From Crocinitomicaceae bacterium (GTDB taxonomy: Bacteria > Bacteroidota > Bacteroidia > Flavobacteriales_D > Crocinitomicaceae), in the NCBI GenBank assembly GCA_023262855.1, contig JALQYQ010000010.1:18173-82172 (forward strand): DNA of 64,000 nt, given 5' to 3'. Every line of letters starts with the position of its first letter. The first letter of the stretch is position 1. The notes beneath the pieces are model-generated. The model saw only the letters and a program-made list of their open reading frames with translations. It had not been told where the DNA came from and searched no databases. Positions 57,201 to 64,000 of this stretch are shown here, in pieces. A program made the translations under genes and the position numbers.

Positions 57201-57382
57201 TCGGAATGTTGCCTATTGCTCTTGCATCTGGAACTGCCAGTGAATGGAAAAATGGTTTGGCCTGGGTTATAATTGGCGGGTTATTATCATCTCTAATTCT
57301 TACCGTATATTTGGTGCCATTGATTTACGATACCGTTGACGGAATTAAAGAACGCTATTTGAAAACAAACCACCAAAAGTGA
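54281..57382 (+). CDS. RND efflux pump permease (HAE1-like)
   Basis: The 1033-residue protein has the full AcrB-type length with twelve membrane helices and two large periplasmic loops. The start is ISIKRPSLIIVLFSVLTLLG. The proton-relay Asp pair is in LVIGILVDDATVVLENIQKHL, and the matching C-terminal helix has LGLIMLMGLVVKNAILIVDF. The Asp pair favours drug or hydrophobic compound export over metal export. It should form the inner-membrane trimer of the tripartite pump. Confidence 0.95.
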   Translation: MNLTEISIKRPSLIIVLFSVLTLLGVIGYKNLSYELMPDFNQPVVVIKTIYPGAEPTEVESSVSRKIEDALSNLEGIDYLVTKSLPNASIIIANLKYGTNLDKTMQDAQRFIDNIKKDLPKDIQSPVMSKVSPNDLPIMSISVTSDLSASELHTLLTNELLPQIQQIKGVAEITLLGGEEREIQVNVLPDKLKLYKIPLSQVVEAINRSGLDIPAGQVKSNGENNSVRLIGKYKDLQGIKDVQVALPLPGNPIYVKDLAEVKDGIKEISSVSRFNGKTGIGLLLKKQGDGNAVDVSSAVRKKFKDIEEQYRSENVRFIISDDSTDNTIAAVEGVVEDLLLAVVLVSIIMLLFLRSYRNSLIVLLAIPTSLITAFGVMWMLGYTLNLMTLLAMSLVIGILVDDATVVLENIQKHLDRNKDKRTAAMDGRMEIGFSALSITLVDIVVFVPILFLQVFVADMLKQFSVVVITSTLSSLLVSFTLTPWLASRLGKKEDLQASNFFNRFLLWFEHLLDRFIEWYGKQLQWVLKHKLIFTGIVLGLFVMTGLMLNQGIIGKELMTTGDQGKFRLTLEFDKNITVEENNRISEKIESFILKKPEIKTLFSNVGGPSTGIGSLGMGSPNISEYTIQLKSKDERGNVSTETYMRELREELKIKFPGINYSMAALGLIPKTAPIEITLSGSSEEIVMKQAKELKAVIELIPGADNVRLSVQDGSPEFQVIPDKNKMQRLGLTTAFLGLNTRTAFAGNDDASLTENGIEYPVHIRLDAFNRRNISDVEQLTILNPMGIPIQVKEFAVVSQDKSPSLLERKDRQPAVTLTADALGRPSGTVADDVLAYLAHNPLPKNIQLTWGSDIKRQQDSFGALGSVLLISLILIYLIMVALYDSFIYPFVVLFAIPLAIIGAFLALNLSLNNISLFAMLGLIMLMGLVVKNAILIVDFTNQLKADGMHYKEALVKAGKERMRPILMTTLAMVIGMLPIALASGTASEWKNGLAWVIIGGLLSSLILTVYLVPLIYDTVDGIKERYLKTNHQK

Positions 57383-58173
57383 TTGGCAAACGAATTATAA
57401 CACGCATTATTAATTATGAGCAAACCGTAATGGAATGTTTGCCCGTGTTTTTTGATGCGCATAAATTTATCATTCACAATAAGTTCAGAAGATATTTACT
57501 CATTTCGGGACTTCTATTCCTGATCTTTTTTTCCCTGATTATTCAAGGCGCATTGTATGGTGTAAATGCAATTCAAGAACCAATTTCAAATTGGGCTTTG
57601 CCTTATTTAGATCAATTTTTAACCTTTAAAAAGGAAGAAATTGAAAAAGGGTTATCTGCCGTGTTTTGGTTAATTAAAAAAGCAATTGAAAGCAACAAAG
57701 ATGCTATTTTCAGTGTTATCTTTATGATTATCGGGACACCTTTCTTCTCATTTATCAGTTCGAAAACCGAAGAAATAGTTTCTGGTACGAAATATACGTT
57801 TCAGCTAAAAACTTTTCTTAAAGAAATCAAACGTGGAGTCGTTTTGTCGATTCGAAACTCCGTTAAACAAGTTGGATTAATCATCGTGATTTCGCTAATT
57901 GCAATGATTCCAATTGTTGGCATTATCGCACCGCTGCTCACCTTCATTGTTCAAGCTTATTTCAATGGTTTGCTGATGACAGATTACACCCTCGAGCGCC
58001 AAGGATATTCTGTAAAAGAAAGTCAAACCTACTACAAACAACATAAACCAGAACTCTTTTCGATTGGACTTGGCTTTATGTTCCTGTTGTTAATTCCTGT
58101 GATTGGTTGGTTTTTGGCTCCTACGTATGCGCTGGTTGCGGCATATTTGAATTTCGAAAAGCGTAAAATTTAA
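57379..58173 (+). CDS. EI24/CysZ-like membrane protein
   Basis: The 264-residue protein from GTG 57379 overlaps the pump stop (GTGA); ATG 57430 is an equally good start and fits the family length. Helices at the N-terminus (LLISGLLFLIFFSLIIQ), middle (IVISLIAMIPIVGIIAPLLTFIVQAYFNGLLMTDY) and end (IGLGFMFLLLIPVIGWFLAPTYALVAAYL) with the tail YLNFEKRKI match the EI24 domain family. Function is unknown. It is the last gene of the efflux operon. Confidence 0.8.
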   Translation: MIGKRIITRIINYEQTVMECLPVFFDAHKFIIHNKFRRYLLISGLLFLIFFSLIIQGALYGVNAIQEPISNWALPYLDQFLTFKKEEIEKGLSAVFWLIKKAIESNKDAIFSVIFMIIGTPFFSFISSKTEEIVSGTKYTFQLKTFLKEIKRGVVLSIRNSVKQVGLIIVISLIAMIPIVGIIAPLLTFIVQAYFNGLLMTDYTLERQGYSVKESQTYYKQHKPELFSIGLGFMFLLLIPVIGWFLAPTYALVAAYLNFEKRKI

Positions 58174-58217
58174 GTAGAAACCTGTGGCAATTATGCAAGG
58201 ACAGGTTTTGAAAACCC

Positions 58218-58240
58218 ACGGACAGGTCGCGCCTGTCCGT
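58218..58240. repeat. Palindromic repeat copy 1
   Basis: ACGGACAGG and CCTGTCCGT pair around TCGCG. The same core recurs at 60653-60680. It lies between the ends of the EI24 and DoxX genes, a usual place for REP-like elements; it has no T run, so it is not a standard terminator. A related GGACAGGTTTT copy lies just to the left. Confidence 0.75.
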
Positions 58241-58251
58241 ACGATATCAAT

Positions 58252-58629
58252 TTATTTATTCCCTGAAATCAATCGTTGTGTTAATTCTGGGTAGCGTAAA
58301 ATCGCAGCTATTGAAATCACAATTTCGAAACCGATAACTGTTCCAATTGGTTCGTGACTAAACACATGGGTTGCAATTGCTCCACCGAAATACGCTGCCA
58401 ACAAAACTGTCCCAACAATTCCTGTTCGTGGAATAACGAATAAAATCACTGAAAGCAATTCAACGATTCCGATGATGCGAAATGTTGATGGTTCAACGCC
58501 CGCCTTTGCAGCGTTTTCTAAAACCATTTCGTTTAATGAGATTTTCATAAATGCACTCATAATCAATGCTGCGGCAATTAAGCCTGTTAAAACCCATCCT
58601 GTAATTTTAATTCCTTTTGAATTTTTCAT
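58252..58629 (-). CDS. DoxX-family membrane protein
   Basis: The 125-residue protein has four membrane helices and the family pattern ITGWVLTGLIAAALIMSAFMK, GIVELLSVILFVIPRTGIVG and AAYFGGAIATHV. DoxX-like proteins are linked to redox and stress in some bacteria, but activity here is unknown. It is divergent from an HxlR regulator that probably controls it. Confidence 0.88.
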   Translation of the reverse strand: MKNSKGIKITGWVLTGLIAAALIMSAFMKISLNEMVLENAAKAGVEPSTFRIIGIVELLSVILFVIPRTGIVGTVLLAAYFGGAIATHVFSHEPIGTVIGFEIVISIAAILRYPELTQRLISGNK

Positions 58630-58661
58630 GTGTGTTAATTTTTGATTTGTTTTGAATTATT

Positions 58662-58694
58662 TTGGCGAAAATAAGTTAACTCGGTATATATTTG
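58662..58694 (+). promoter_or_regulatory. hxlR-family gene promoter
   Basis: TTG (58662-58664), a 22-nt spacer and TATATTTG (58687-58694) resemble the Bacteroidetes promoter, with a slightly long spacer. Confidence 0.5.
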
Positions 58695-58710
58695 TAACTA
58701 CTTACACAAA
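58691..58710. promoter_or_regulatory. Imperfect dyad, possible HxlR operator
   Basis: TTTGTAA-CTAC-TTAC-ACAAA is an imperfect dyad starting inside the -7 box, in the divergent region between doxX and the HxlR gene. Autoregulation from such sites is known for the family; the site itself is inference. Confidence 0.4.
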
Positions 58711-58735
58711 GAATACCAGTTACATTTAGGATACT

Positions 58736-59083
58736 ATGGAAATCGTTGAAACAGAACACAGTTGTAAAAAAGCCCATTTAGCTATTCAAGACACCTTGGA
58801 TATCGTTGGTGGAAAATGGAAATTAATCTTGATCTCCATCCTTCGAAATGGTCCTTACCGTTTCAAAGAACTTTCACGTGAAGCAGGAATTACACCGCGC
58901 ATTCTATCCAAAGAATTAAAAGAACTTGAAATGAATGGACTCGTGACACGTACCGTTTGCGATACACGACCTATTACGGTCCAATATGCACTTACACCCT
59001 ACAGCGAAACCTTATCAGAAGTGATCACAGCCATGCACAAATGGGGAACAGAACACAGAGAACGCATTAAGAAAGAATGGTGA
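58736..59083 (+). CDS. HxlR-family transcriptional regulator
   Basis: The 115-residue protein is one winged helix-turn-helix domain: HSCKKAHLAIQDTLDIVGGKWKLILISIL with the conserved N-terminal Cys, then GPYRFKELSREAGITPRILSKELKELE as the DNA-recognition part and YALTPYSETLSEVITAMHKWG. The Cys often senses redox or electrophile stress in the family. Its likely target is the divergent DoxX gene. Confidence 0.92.
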   Translation: MEIVETEHSCKKAHLAIQDTLDIVGGKWKLILISILRNGPYRFKELSREAGITPRILSKELKELEMNGLVTRTVCDTRPITVQYALTPYSETLSEVITAMHKWGTEHRERIKKEW

Positions 59084-59102
59084 TCACCAAAAAAAACTGA
59101 TC

Positions 59103-59135
59103 AAAACAAAAAAGGGACGAGCCAAAGCTCATCCC
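59103..59135 (-). terminator. Intrinsic terminator of the minus-strand T9SS gene
   Basis: GGGACGAGC and GCTCATCCC form a stem with one mismatch around CAAA (59114-59135). On the minus strand it is followed by TTTTTTGTTTTG. Confidence 0.65.
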
Positions 59136-59188
59136 AACTCAGGAAAACTAATTTTCCCTAACCACATATTACTTAACCAATCAACCAA

Positions 59189-60526
59189 TCACGATTTTAC
59201 TATGTGGAGTGTTTTTGTGCGCAAATCTTTCGTAGTACATTTTAAAAAATATACACCATTTGCCAAGGCACTTAAATCTATTTGCTCAATACCATTCGAA
59301 GAGAATTGCATCAATTGTTCACCTCTCAATGATACAACTTGAACGGTCATTTCTTCATCACTTTTTAATGTGATGGTGTTTTCAAATGGATTTGGCGAAA
59401 CCGATAAATTCTCAATTTCAGTTTCCGAAATACTCAAAGGCTCTGTGCTCAAACGGTACGTGATATATGCAAAAGAAACTGTGTCAATTCCGTATCCTGC
59501 AATGTAATGTCCATCTGGCGACATGCAATTTGCTGAATAAATCACGTTTGTTCCCAAATCCAATTGAAGCGAGTTGGTTGCGAAATCGTTTAAATTTTGA
59601 ATTCCTCCAGCTGGTGTCCAAATGAAAGGTAATTCTGGATCCCAAGGCCCTTGCTGGAAACGTCCAATCGCCATTGTTCCATCTTGGTTAATTGCCGCTA
59701 CATATCCTGTTGCGCCAGCTGCCAAGGTTCCCAAATCAATCATTCCAGTTGCTTGACTCCAAATCCAAGGATTTCCATTCGTTGCAAAATCTCCGTAACC
59801 ACCAATCCAATTTCCATCTGCAGAAACAGCAGTGCATTCGCCCAATTGATTGAACTCATCATTCGGATTTCCTGCATTGTCAACCAACAAATATTCGTTC
59901 ACATAATAGCCGCCCATTGGATCTTTTCTCCAAACAGCCGATTTCCATGGACCATTAAAATCTTGCCAACCAACGACCACTGCACCATTCGCACTCACCG
60001 CATTTGCGCGTGTACTTTTCCCTGGAAAAAGCGTTCCTAAATCCATGATTCCTTCTGCTTGCGTCCACGCTATTGCCGTTGTATAAGCCAAACCACCGGT
60101 GGTATCCGCCCACGCATTACCAACAACTGTTGCGCCATCACCTGAAATGGAATAGCCATTGCTCAAGGTATTATCGACCGAAAAACCTAAACTTCCCACT
60201 ACCGACCATGTTCCTAAGGCCTGATAGTAAAGTGCCATTTCTGGTCCAAAAGGTCCATTGTCTGTTCCTGAAATTTTCATGCCATCTGCCGAAAACATAG
60301 CGCGACCTCCAACGCCATTTCCCGGAGCTAGTCCGTAAATTGTATCATTTGTTTGAGTCTCAGGAAACCAAAGCGAATAGGGTCCAGCCCACGTTGTATA
60401 ACCAACAACAACTCCTTGATTTGATACATCCGTTGTTTCATAGTACGAATCTTTCACGATAAATTGGGCAGAACTAATCGCCGACGTTCCAACAACAACA
60501 AGAATTGAGAATAGTATTTTTTTCAT
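59189..60526 (-). CDS. Secreted HAF-repeat-like protein with T9SS type A domain
   Basis: ATG 60526 gives 445 residues with a signal peptide (MKKILFSILVVVGTSAISSAQ); upstream ATGs at 60529 and 60592 are less likely. The body repeats HAF-like units (AWTQAEGIMDLGTLFPGKSTRA, IWSQATGMIDLGTLAAGATGY) and ends of blades such as AVSADGNWIGGY, suggesting a beta-propeller. The C-terminus (LSVSPNPFENTITL...GVYFLKCTTKDLRTKTLHIVKS) is a T9SS signal. Function is unknown. Confidence 0.83.
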   Translation of the reverse strand: MKKILFSILVVVGTSAISSAQFIVKDSYYETTDVSNQGVVVGYTTWAGPYSLWFPETQTNDTIYGLAPGNGVGGRAMFSADGMKISGTDNGPFGPEMALYYQALGTWSVVGSLGFSVDNTLSNGYSISGDGATVVGNAWADTTGGLAYTTAIAWTQAEGIMDLGTLFPGKSTRANAVSANGAVVVGWQDFNGPWKSAVWRKDPMGGYYVNEYLLVDNAGNPNDEFNQLGECTAVSADGNWIGGYGDFATNGNPWIWSQATGMIDLGTLAAGATGYVAAINQDGTMAIGRFQQGPWDPELPFIWTPAGGIQNLNDFATNSLQLDLGTNVIYSANCMSPDGHYIAGYGIDTVSFAYITYRLSTEPLSISETEIENLSVSPNPFENTITLKSDEEMTVQVVSLRGEQLMQFSSNGIEQIDLSALANGVYFLKCTTKDLRTKTLHIVKS

Positions 60527-60652
60527 CATCCGTTTACTTAGTAGTTTAATCAACCATTTACGATGCAGTACACAATAAACTGGGTCCATCAAAATGGTTG
60601 GAACGAATATACAAATGTTTGATGAAATCGCAGTACAGATTGGTCGCTTGAA

Positions 60653-60680
60653 GTACGGACAGGTCGCGACCTGTCCCTAC
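60653..60680. repeat. Palindromic repeat copy 2
   Basis: GTACGGACAGGTCGCGACCT continues to GTCCCTAC; the inner 20 bases (60657-60676) are a perfect palindrome. It shares ACGGACAGGTCGCG and CCTGTCC with the copy at 58218. It lies in the non-coding gap before the Nudix gene. Confidence 0.8.
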
Positions 60681-60731
60681 GCGCCAATCCCCAAACGCAT
60701 CAAAAAATCATTCTGAAAATATTAGAGCATG

Positions 60732-60852
60732 GAACATGGAGCATAGAACATGGTATGTTTCATTAAATCAACTTATTCAACTACAATCCCATGAATACCT
60801 AAAAAACAAAACGATGTCCAATGAACTTCTCAATGTTCAATGCTCCATGTTC
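60732..60852. repeat. 22-bp inverted repeat pair
   Basis: The left arm (60732-60753) starts GAACATGGAGCAT; the right arm (60831-60852) is its reverse complement with 20 of 22 bases matching. The arms enclose about 77 bases without a gene. The left arm is itself internally repetitive (GAACATGG twice). Confidence 0.75.
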
Positions 60853-60892
60853 TATTTTCCCTTCTATCTTTATTTCTCTTATCTTAGCCCTC

Positions 60893-61282
60893 ATGAAAAA
60901 CATCGAAGTAGTAGCAGCCATCATCATCCACGAGGGAAAGATCTTGTGCGTGCAGCGCGGACCAGCGAAATACGACTACATTTCTGCTAAATGGGAATTT
61001 CCCGGAGGAAAAGTTGAAGCAGGGGAAACGAAAAAAGCGGCTATTGTGCGCGAGATCAAGGAAGAATTGCACATGGACATCACGGTCGATACCTTCTTCA
61101 CGACGGTGCAACACACCTACCCCGATTTTCACCTCACAATGCACAGTTTCCTATGTTCCTGCGCCACCGACGAACTCACACTCACGGAACACACCGACTT
61201 CAAATGGTTAAGCAAACATGAATTGAAAGACTTGGATTGGGCGGGGGCGGATGAAGAGATTGTAGAAAAATTGGTAGATTAG
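60893..61282 (+). CDS. MutT-like Nudix hydrolase
   Basis: ATG 60893 gives 129 residues (MKNIEVVAAIIIHEGKILCVQRG), the usual length of 8-oxo-dGTP-type enzymes; the frame is open further upstream but that part is the repeat. The Nudix box is complete: GGKVEAGETKKAAIVREIKE followed by EL. WEFPGG precedes it. It should hydrolyse a nucleoside diphosphate derivative; the exact substrate is inferred from similarity to MutT. It ends 15 bases from the converging accessory operon. Confidence 0.92.
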   Translation: MKNIEVVAAIIIHEGKILCVQRGPAKYDYISAKWEFPGGKVEAGETKKAAIVREIKEELHMDITVDTFFTTVQHTYPDFHLTMHSFLCSCATDELTLTEHTDFKWLSKHELKDLDWAGADEEIVEKLVD

Positions 61283-61297
61283 CCGTGTATAACTACA

Positions 61298-63349
61298 CTA
61301 AACATCATCCCATTCCTTTCTGAAATTAACTAAGGTTGAGTTAACTATAAAAAGAGATCTTCTTAATATTGAACTATAGGTAAATTCATTAAAATAGTTA
61401 ATACCCACGGATAATGAAGTGTTTGAAGGGATTTTTATCCAATTATCATCTTGATATTTTTCTTTCTTATATTCAAAAGTGTTATGGCCAGTATCACAAT
61501 TAGTACCAGCATGTAAAACCCACTTATTACCAATAAATTCTAATAGTGAATTTGAATTTCTGTATGGCGCAGTTTGGTATTCCTTTAGTTCAAAATCCTC
61601 TAAATCTTTTATTTCAGCAATCAATTTTGATAAATCAATTTTTTCATATTCCTCTTTAGGTAAACTAAGTAAATACATAATGACATCATCTTTACTGTAA
61701 ACGCTATTACTCCAGTTTTTCATCCATGCAACCGGCATTAAGTGATCTAAATGTGATTTCTTATATTGGTCAGAATTGCCCGAAATCAAAGAATTGTAAT
61801 TAGTTAAATACGTGAAAATATAAATCATAAATGACGCCTCATCATTATTAGAATTTTTAAATAATGACATACTTGTTTTTAACTCAATTTCGGCAATCGG
61901 TTCATGTAAAAAATTCAATAAATTCGTTTTGTCTTTGTGAATATTCTTTACAATTCCCATATAGATTATTCTTATCGCATTGGATTTTTGTGTTAAATAA
62001 ATTTCATTGTGATAAACAACCCTAATAATATTCCATAATCCAATAACAATGATATTGTTCGTACTGTTGAAGTCAATATTATTCCTTATCAAGGAGAAGA
62101 CTAAAACTCTTGAATTAGCTGATGTTTTTATACATCTCTTTAAAACTTCGAATAAAGCTTTTACTTTATCTGCAGTTTTTGAATTATTAAAAAGTTTAAT
62201 AAAATCATTTTTAGAATCTAATGATTTAATCACGTAGTTAAAAAACTCAATCAATTTTAAAACCTCTTGCAAAAAAAGGTCAATACTGCTATCAGATTTT
62301 AAATATGTGCTTTCAAATAAATGCAAAAACTCTTCCTCTTTCGTAAAATCATCCCCTTTAATTGAATTAAAAAAAACTTTAAAGAAATCATCTTCGCTTT
62401 TTATAAATGATTCATCATGCAACAATTCGAGCCCTGAATAAATTTTCTTCCATTTAAATCGAATATCATCTCTTGTTTCAGAATTTGATGCCGCAACAAT
62501 AGTTTTAAATCTTAACTTATCAACTAAACTCAATTGTTTTCCACGATTATTTATCGATTCAAATATTTGGATTGAATGATCATGATGTTGCAGCGGAATT
62601 TCAATTAGCCAACACTTCCATAATAGCGTATCCAAAAAAGATTTTATATTAATTAGAGATTCTTTATTGCTTTTTGTCTTTAAATTTTTGTCAAAGAAAA
62701 CATTTACTTCTTTAATTGCATCTTCTATCTTTCCGGCTGTTTTCGAACCAATAACTCTTTCTTTTTCAAAAATATCAGACCATTTCTTGTGATTTAATTT
62801 ATAATCATCATTTGATTTGATATTGCTAAAATCTAAAATATATGATGTAAAAAATTTCTCAATAGTGCTTTCAGTTTTAAATAAAGGAAAACTCGTTCCT
62901 TGTTTTCTCCTTATAAGACAATTTTTACAATCATTTAAAGTCTCCTGTAAACTCTGAAATTCAGAAAGACAATCTGAAAAATCTTCACCCTCATGTCTAA
63001 ATTGATAAACCATTGCCTCCCTCAATATTATTTGAATGGTGGTTACGCGTTGTTGTCCATCAAGTAAATCAGAATAGGATGTGTCTTCAGGATTTAAAAC
63101 TTGAAATATTGGCCCAAGGAACCAAGACCCTTTTTCTGAATTACTCTCACTTATTTTTAAAATATCCTGCATTAAATCATTTCTATTACTTTCAGTCCAA
63201 GAATATGGCCGCTGATAGTCTGGAATTCTTTTAAAAGTTGCAGACTCACAGAAAAAATCATGAATGTTTTTTGGTTCAATTAAATATGTTGATTTTTCAC
63301 CGTGATCGACTCTAGAAAGTATATCCCAATATATTGGTTTAATGTTCAT
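61298..63349 (-). CDS. DUF262/DUF1524 protein (GmrSD-like, HNH nuclease-type)
   Basis: The 683-residue protein has the DUF262 signatures RIPDYQRPYSW (residues 41-51) and DLLDGQQRVTTIQIIL (94-109), the latter a nucleotide-binding/hydrolysis motif of the ParB-like superfamily. IFESINNRGKQLSLVDKLRF is also typical. The C-terminal DUF1524 HNH-like part has HLDHLMPVAWM (about 530-540) and EFIGNKWVLHAGTNC...HNTFEYKKEKY. Known relatives include GmrSD and SspE, which attack modified or foreign DNA. It overlaps the upstream gene by 11 bases. A defence role is inference. Confidence 0.85.
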   Translation of the reverse strand: MNIKPIYWDILSRVDHGEKSTYLIEPKNIHDFFCESATFKRIPDYQRPYSWTESNRNDLMQDILKISESNSEKGSWFLGPIFQVLNPEDTSYSDLLDGQQRVTTIQIILREAMVYQFRHEGEDFSDCLSEFQSLQETLNDCKNCLIRRKQGTSFPLFKTESTIEKFFTSYILDFSNIKSNDDYKLNHKKWSDIFEKERVIGSKTAGKIEDAIKEVNVFFDKNLKTKSNKESLINIKSFLDTLLWKCWLIEIPLQHHDHSIQIFESINNRGKQLSLVDKLRFKTIVAASNSETRDDIRFKWKKIYSGLELLHDESFIKSEDDFFKVFFNSIKGDDFTKEEEFLHLFESTYLKSDSSIDLFLQEVLKLIEFFNYVIKSLDSKNDFIKLFNNSKTADKVKALFEVLKRCIKTSANSRVLVFSLIRNNIDFNSTNNIIVIGLWNIIRVVYHNEIYLTQKSNAIRIIYMGIVKNIHKDKTNLLNFLHEPIAEIELKTSMSLFKNSNNDEASFMIYIFTYLTNYNSLISGNSDQYKKSHLDHLMPVAWMKNWSNSVYSKDDVIMYLLSLPKEEYEKIDLSKLIAEIKDLEDFELKEYQTAPYRNSNSLLEFIGNKWVLHAGTNCDTGHNTFEYKKEKYQDDNWIKIPSNTSLSVGINYFNEFTYSSILRRSLFIVNSTLVNFRKEWDDV

Positions 63350-63875
63350 TTGAATGTATTTTAGTATAATTACCTACGGTCTCCAATCTGAATTTGGTAA
63401 ACCCTTTAAGCTCAATTATAGTGATTTGTAAATTTTTATGAATTAAACTAAACACTGAAAAAAATGATTGCAATTCCGCTAATAATTCATCAATTCGAAT
63501 AAAACTTTTGTCAACTAATCTGGAGTTTATTCCAAACTCATTTTCTAAAATAAATAGATAAACTTCATTATTAGCATATTTAATAGCAACATCTACAAAA
63601 TTCTTTATAAAAGCTCTTTTATTTTCTGTTAATTTTATTAGAACTATATTATTCGAAACATTATTAAAAAGACATGAAATAATCTCATTGTACCTTATCT
63701 CATTACCCAAAGATTTTATTCCTAGTTTTTCATGTTGCTTCTTAAAAAACTCTTTTCCAATTTCGTCTTCCAGTATATCAATCTTTTCTTTAACTTCAAT
63801 AGGTAAAAGACTTTTTTCTAATTGTTCAACCGTAACATTGGTATTCCAATTCAATTGGTAGCAATTATAGTTCAT
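63339..63875 (-). CDS. Unrecognised protein in accessory operon
   Basis: The 178-residue protein (MNYNCYQLNWNTNVTVEQLE) has no signal peptide, no membrane helix and no motif I can name. It is mixed alpha/beta with a central KRAFIKNFVDVAIKYANNEVYLFILENE segment. It overlaps the methyltransferase gene by 11 bases at its start and the DUF262 gene by 11 bases at its end, so all three are translationally coupled. It may be a partner or a small nuclease or specificity subunit; none of this is shown. Confidence 0.65.
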   Translation of the reverse strand: MNYNCYQLNWNTNVTVEQLEKSLLPIEVKEKIDILEDEIGKEFFKKQHEKLGIKSLGNEIRYNEIISCLFNNVSNNIVLIKLTENKRAFIKNFVDVAIKYANNEVYLFILENEFGINSRLVDKSFIRIDELLAELQSFFSVFSLIHKNLQITIIELKGFTKFRLETVGNYTKIHSNEH

Positions 63876-64000
63876 AATTTCTTTTACTTAATTCTTTGCC
63901 AATTCTTTCCACAACTCCAACAACTAATGCATTTCCCATAAAAAAGGCTCGTTTAGCATCCGTGATTCCATCCATTACTGTATGTCTGGGTGGAAACATA
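63865..64000 (-). CDS. DNA cytosine-5 methyltransferase, C-terminal fragment (gene cut by window)
   Basis: The visible 44 residues and stop on the minus strand read PPRHTVMDGITDAKRAFFMG then NALVVGVVERIGKELSKRN. The MGNALVVGVVERIG pattern is motif X of C5 DNA methyltransferases, which follows a recognition domain. The rest of the gene lies beyond the right edge. Its position at the head of the operon suggests it protects host DNA from the downstream DUF262/HNH protein. Confidence 0.7.
   Translation of the reverse strand, partial: MFPPRHTVMDGITDAKRAFFMGNALVVGVVERIGKELSKRNYEL

Noticed and set aside
60821..60892. N-terminal extension of the Nudix protein
   Set aside because: It is encoded by the right arm of an inverted repeat and would add a hydrophobic stretch not found in MutT-type enzymes.
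61283..61297. Attachment site or tRNA at the edge of the accessory region
   Set aside because: The 15-base gap holds only the ends of two converging genes; no tRNA, direct repeat or integrase is visible here.

Overview
The window reads as chromosome of a low-GC marine or freshwater member of the Bacteroidetes (Flavobacteriales, most like the Fluviicola/Crocinitomicaceae group). The grounds are: six secreted proteins ending in type IX secretion (T9SS) sorting domains, a gliding-motility-type C-terminal domain, LytS/LytTR two-component pairs, Bacteroidetes-only families (DUF2480, DUF2723, Y_Y_Y sensors), methionine synthase split into two proteins, and promoters of the Bacteroidetes form (TTG, about 20 nt, TAnnTTTG) rather than sigma70 -35/-10 boxes. 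The genus is inference.

Layout. 1-4.1 kb: a NamZ-like DUF1343 lipoprotein (cut by the left edge), a LolC/E-type permease with an unusual insertion, a leucine-rich-repeat protein and ribF. 4.2-9.8 kb: two large T9SS cargo proteins, one with seven 71-residue tandem repeats. 10.0-13.9 kb: suf iron-sulfur operon (A-type carrier, sufB, sufC, sufD). 14-16.5 kb: a HEAT-like protein, a substrate-binding lipoprotein, a small membrane protein, and the RNase P RNA gene on the minus strand. 16.5-20.5 kb: an ECF sigma factor leading an apparent operon with a membrane-anchored beta-barrel protein, a lipoprotein and a T9SS protein. 20.6-32.6 kb: housekeeping and hypothetical genes (SixA-like phosphatase, rhomboid protease, DUF2480, polysaccharide deacetylase, DUF2723 membrane protein, tRNA-Gln, thiL). 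32.7-41.6 kb: a one-component-length Y_Y_Y histidine kinase with LytTR regulator, alpha/beta hydrolase, aminopeptidase P, a degenerate CTP-synthase-like amidotransferase and RNase HI. 41.65-42.19 kb is a gene-free gap that carries a good candidate small-RNA unit. 42.2-46.1 kb: SAM-I riboswitch followed by the two-gene cobalamin-dependent methionine synthase. 46.2-49.3 kb: translationally coupled cotH-like, dgkA and PHB-depolymerase-like genes. 49.3-58.2 kb: a sensor kinase/LytTR pair followed by a small lipoprotein, a cupin and a complete TolC-adaptor-RND efflux operon. 58.2-61.3 kb: DoxX and HxlR genes, a T9SS protein and a Nudix hydrolase, with palindromic repeats between them.

61.3-64 kb is visibly more A+T-rich and looks like an accessory island: the C-terminal end of a DNA cytosine-5 methyltransferase, an unrecognised 178-residue protein and a DUF262/DUF1524 (HNH nuclease-like) protein overlap as one operon that runs off the right edge. 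This is the best candidate in the window for an uncharacterised defence or restriction system. The other items most worth checking are the candidate small RNA at about 42.07-42.17 kb with an operator-like palindrome over its promoter, and a similar AT-rich palindrome in the suf leader.
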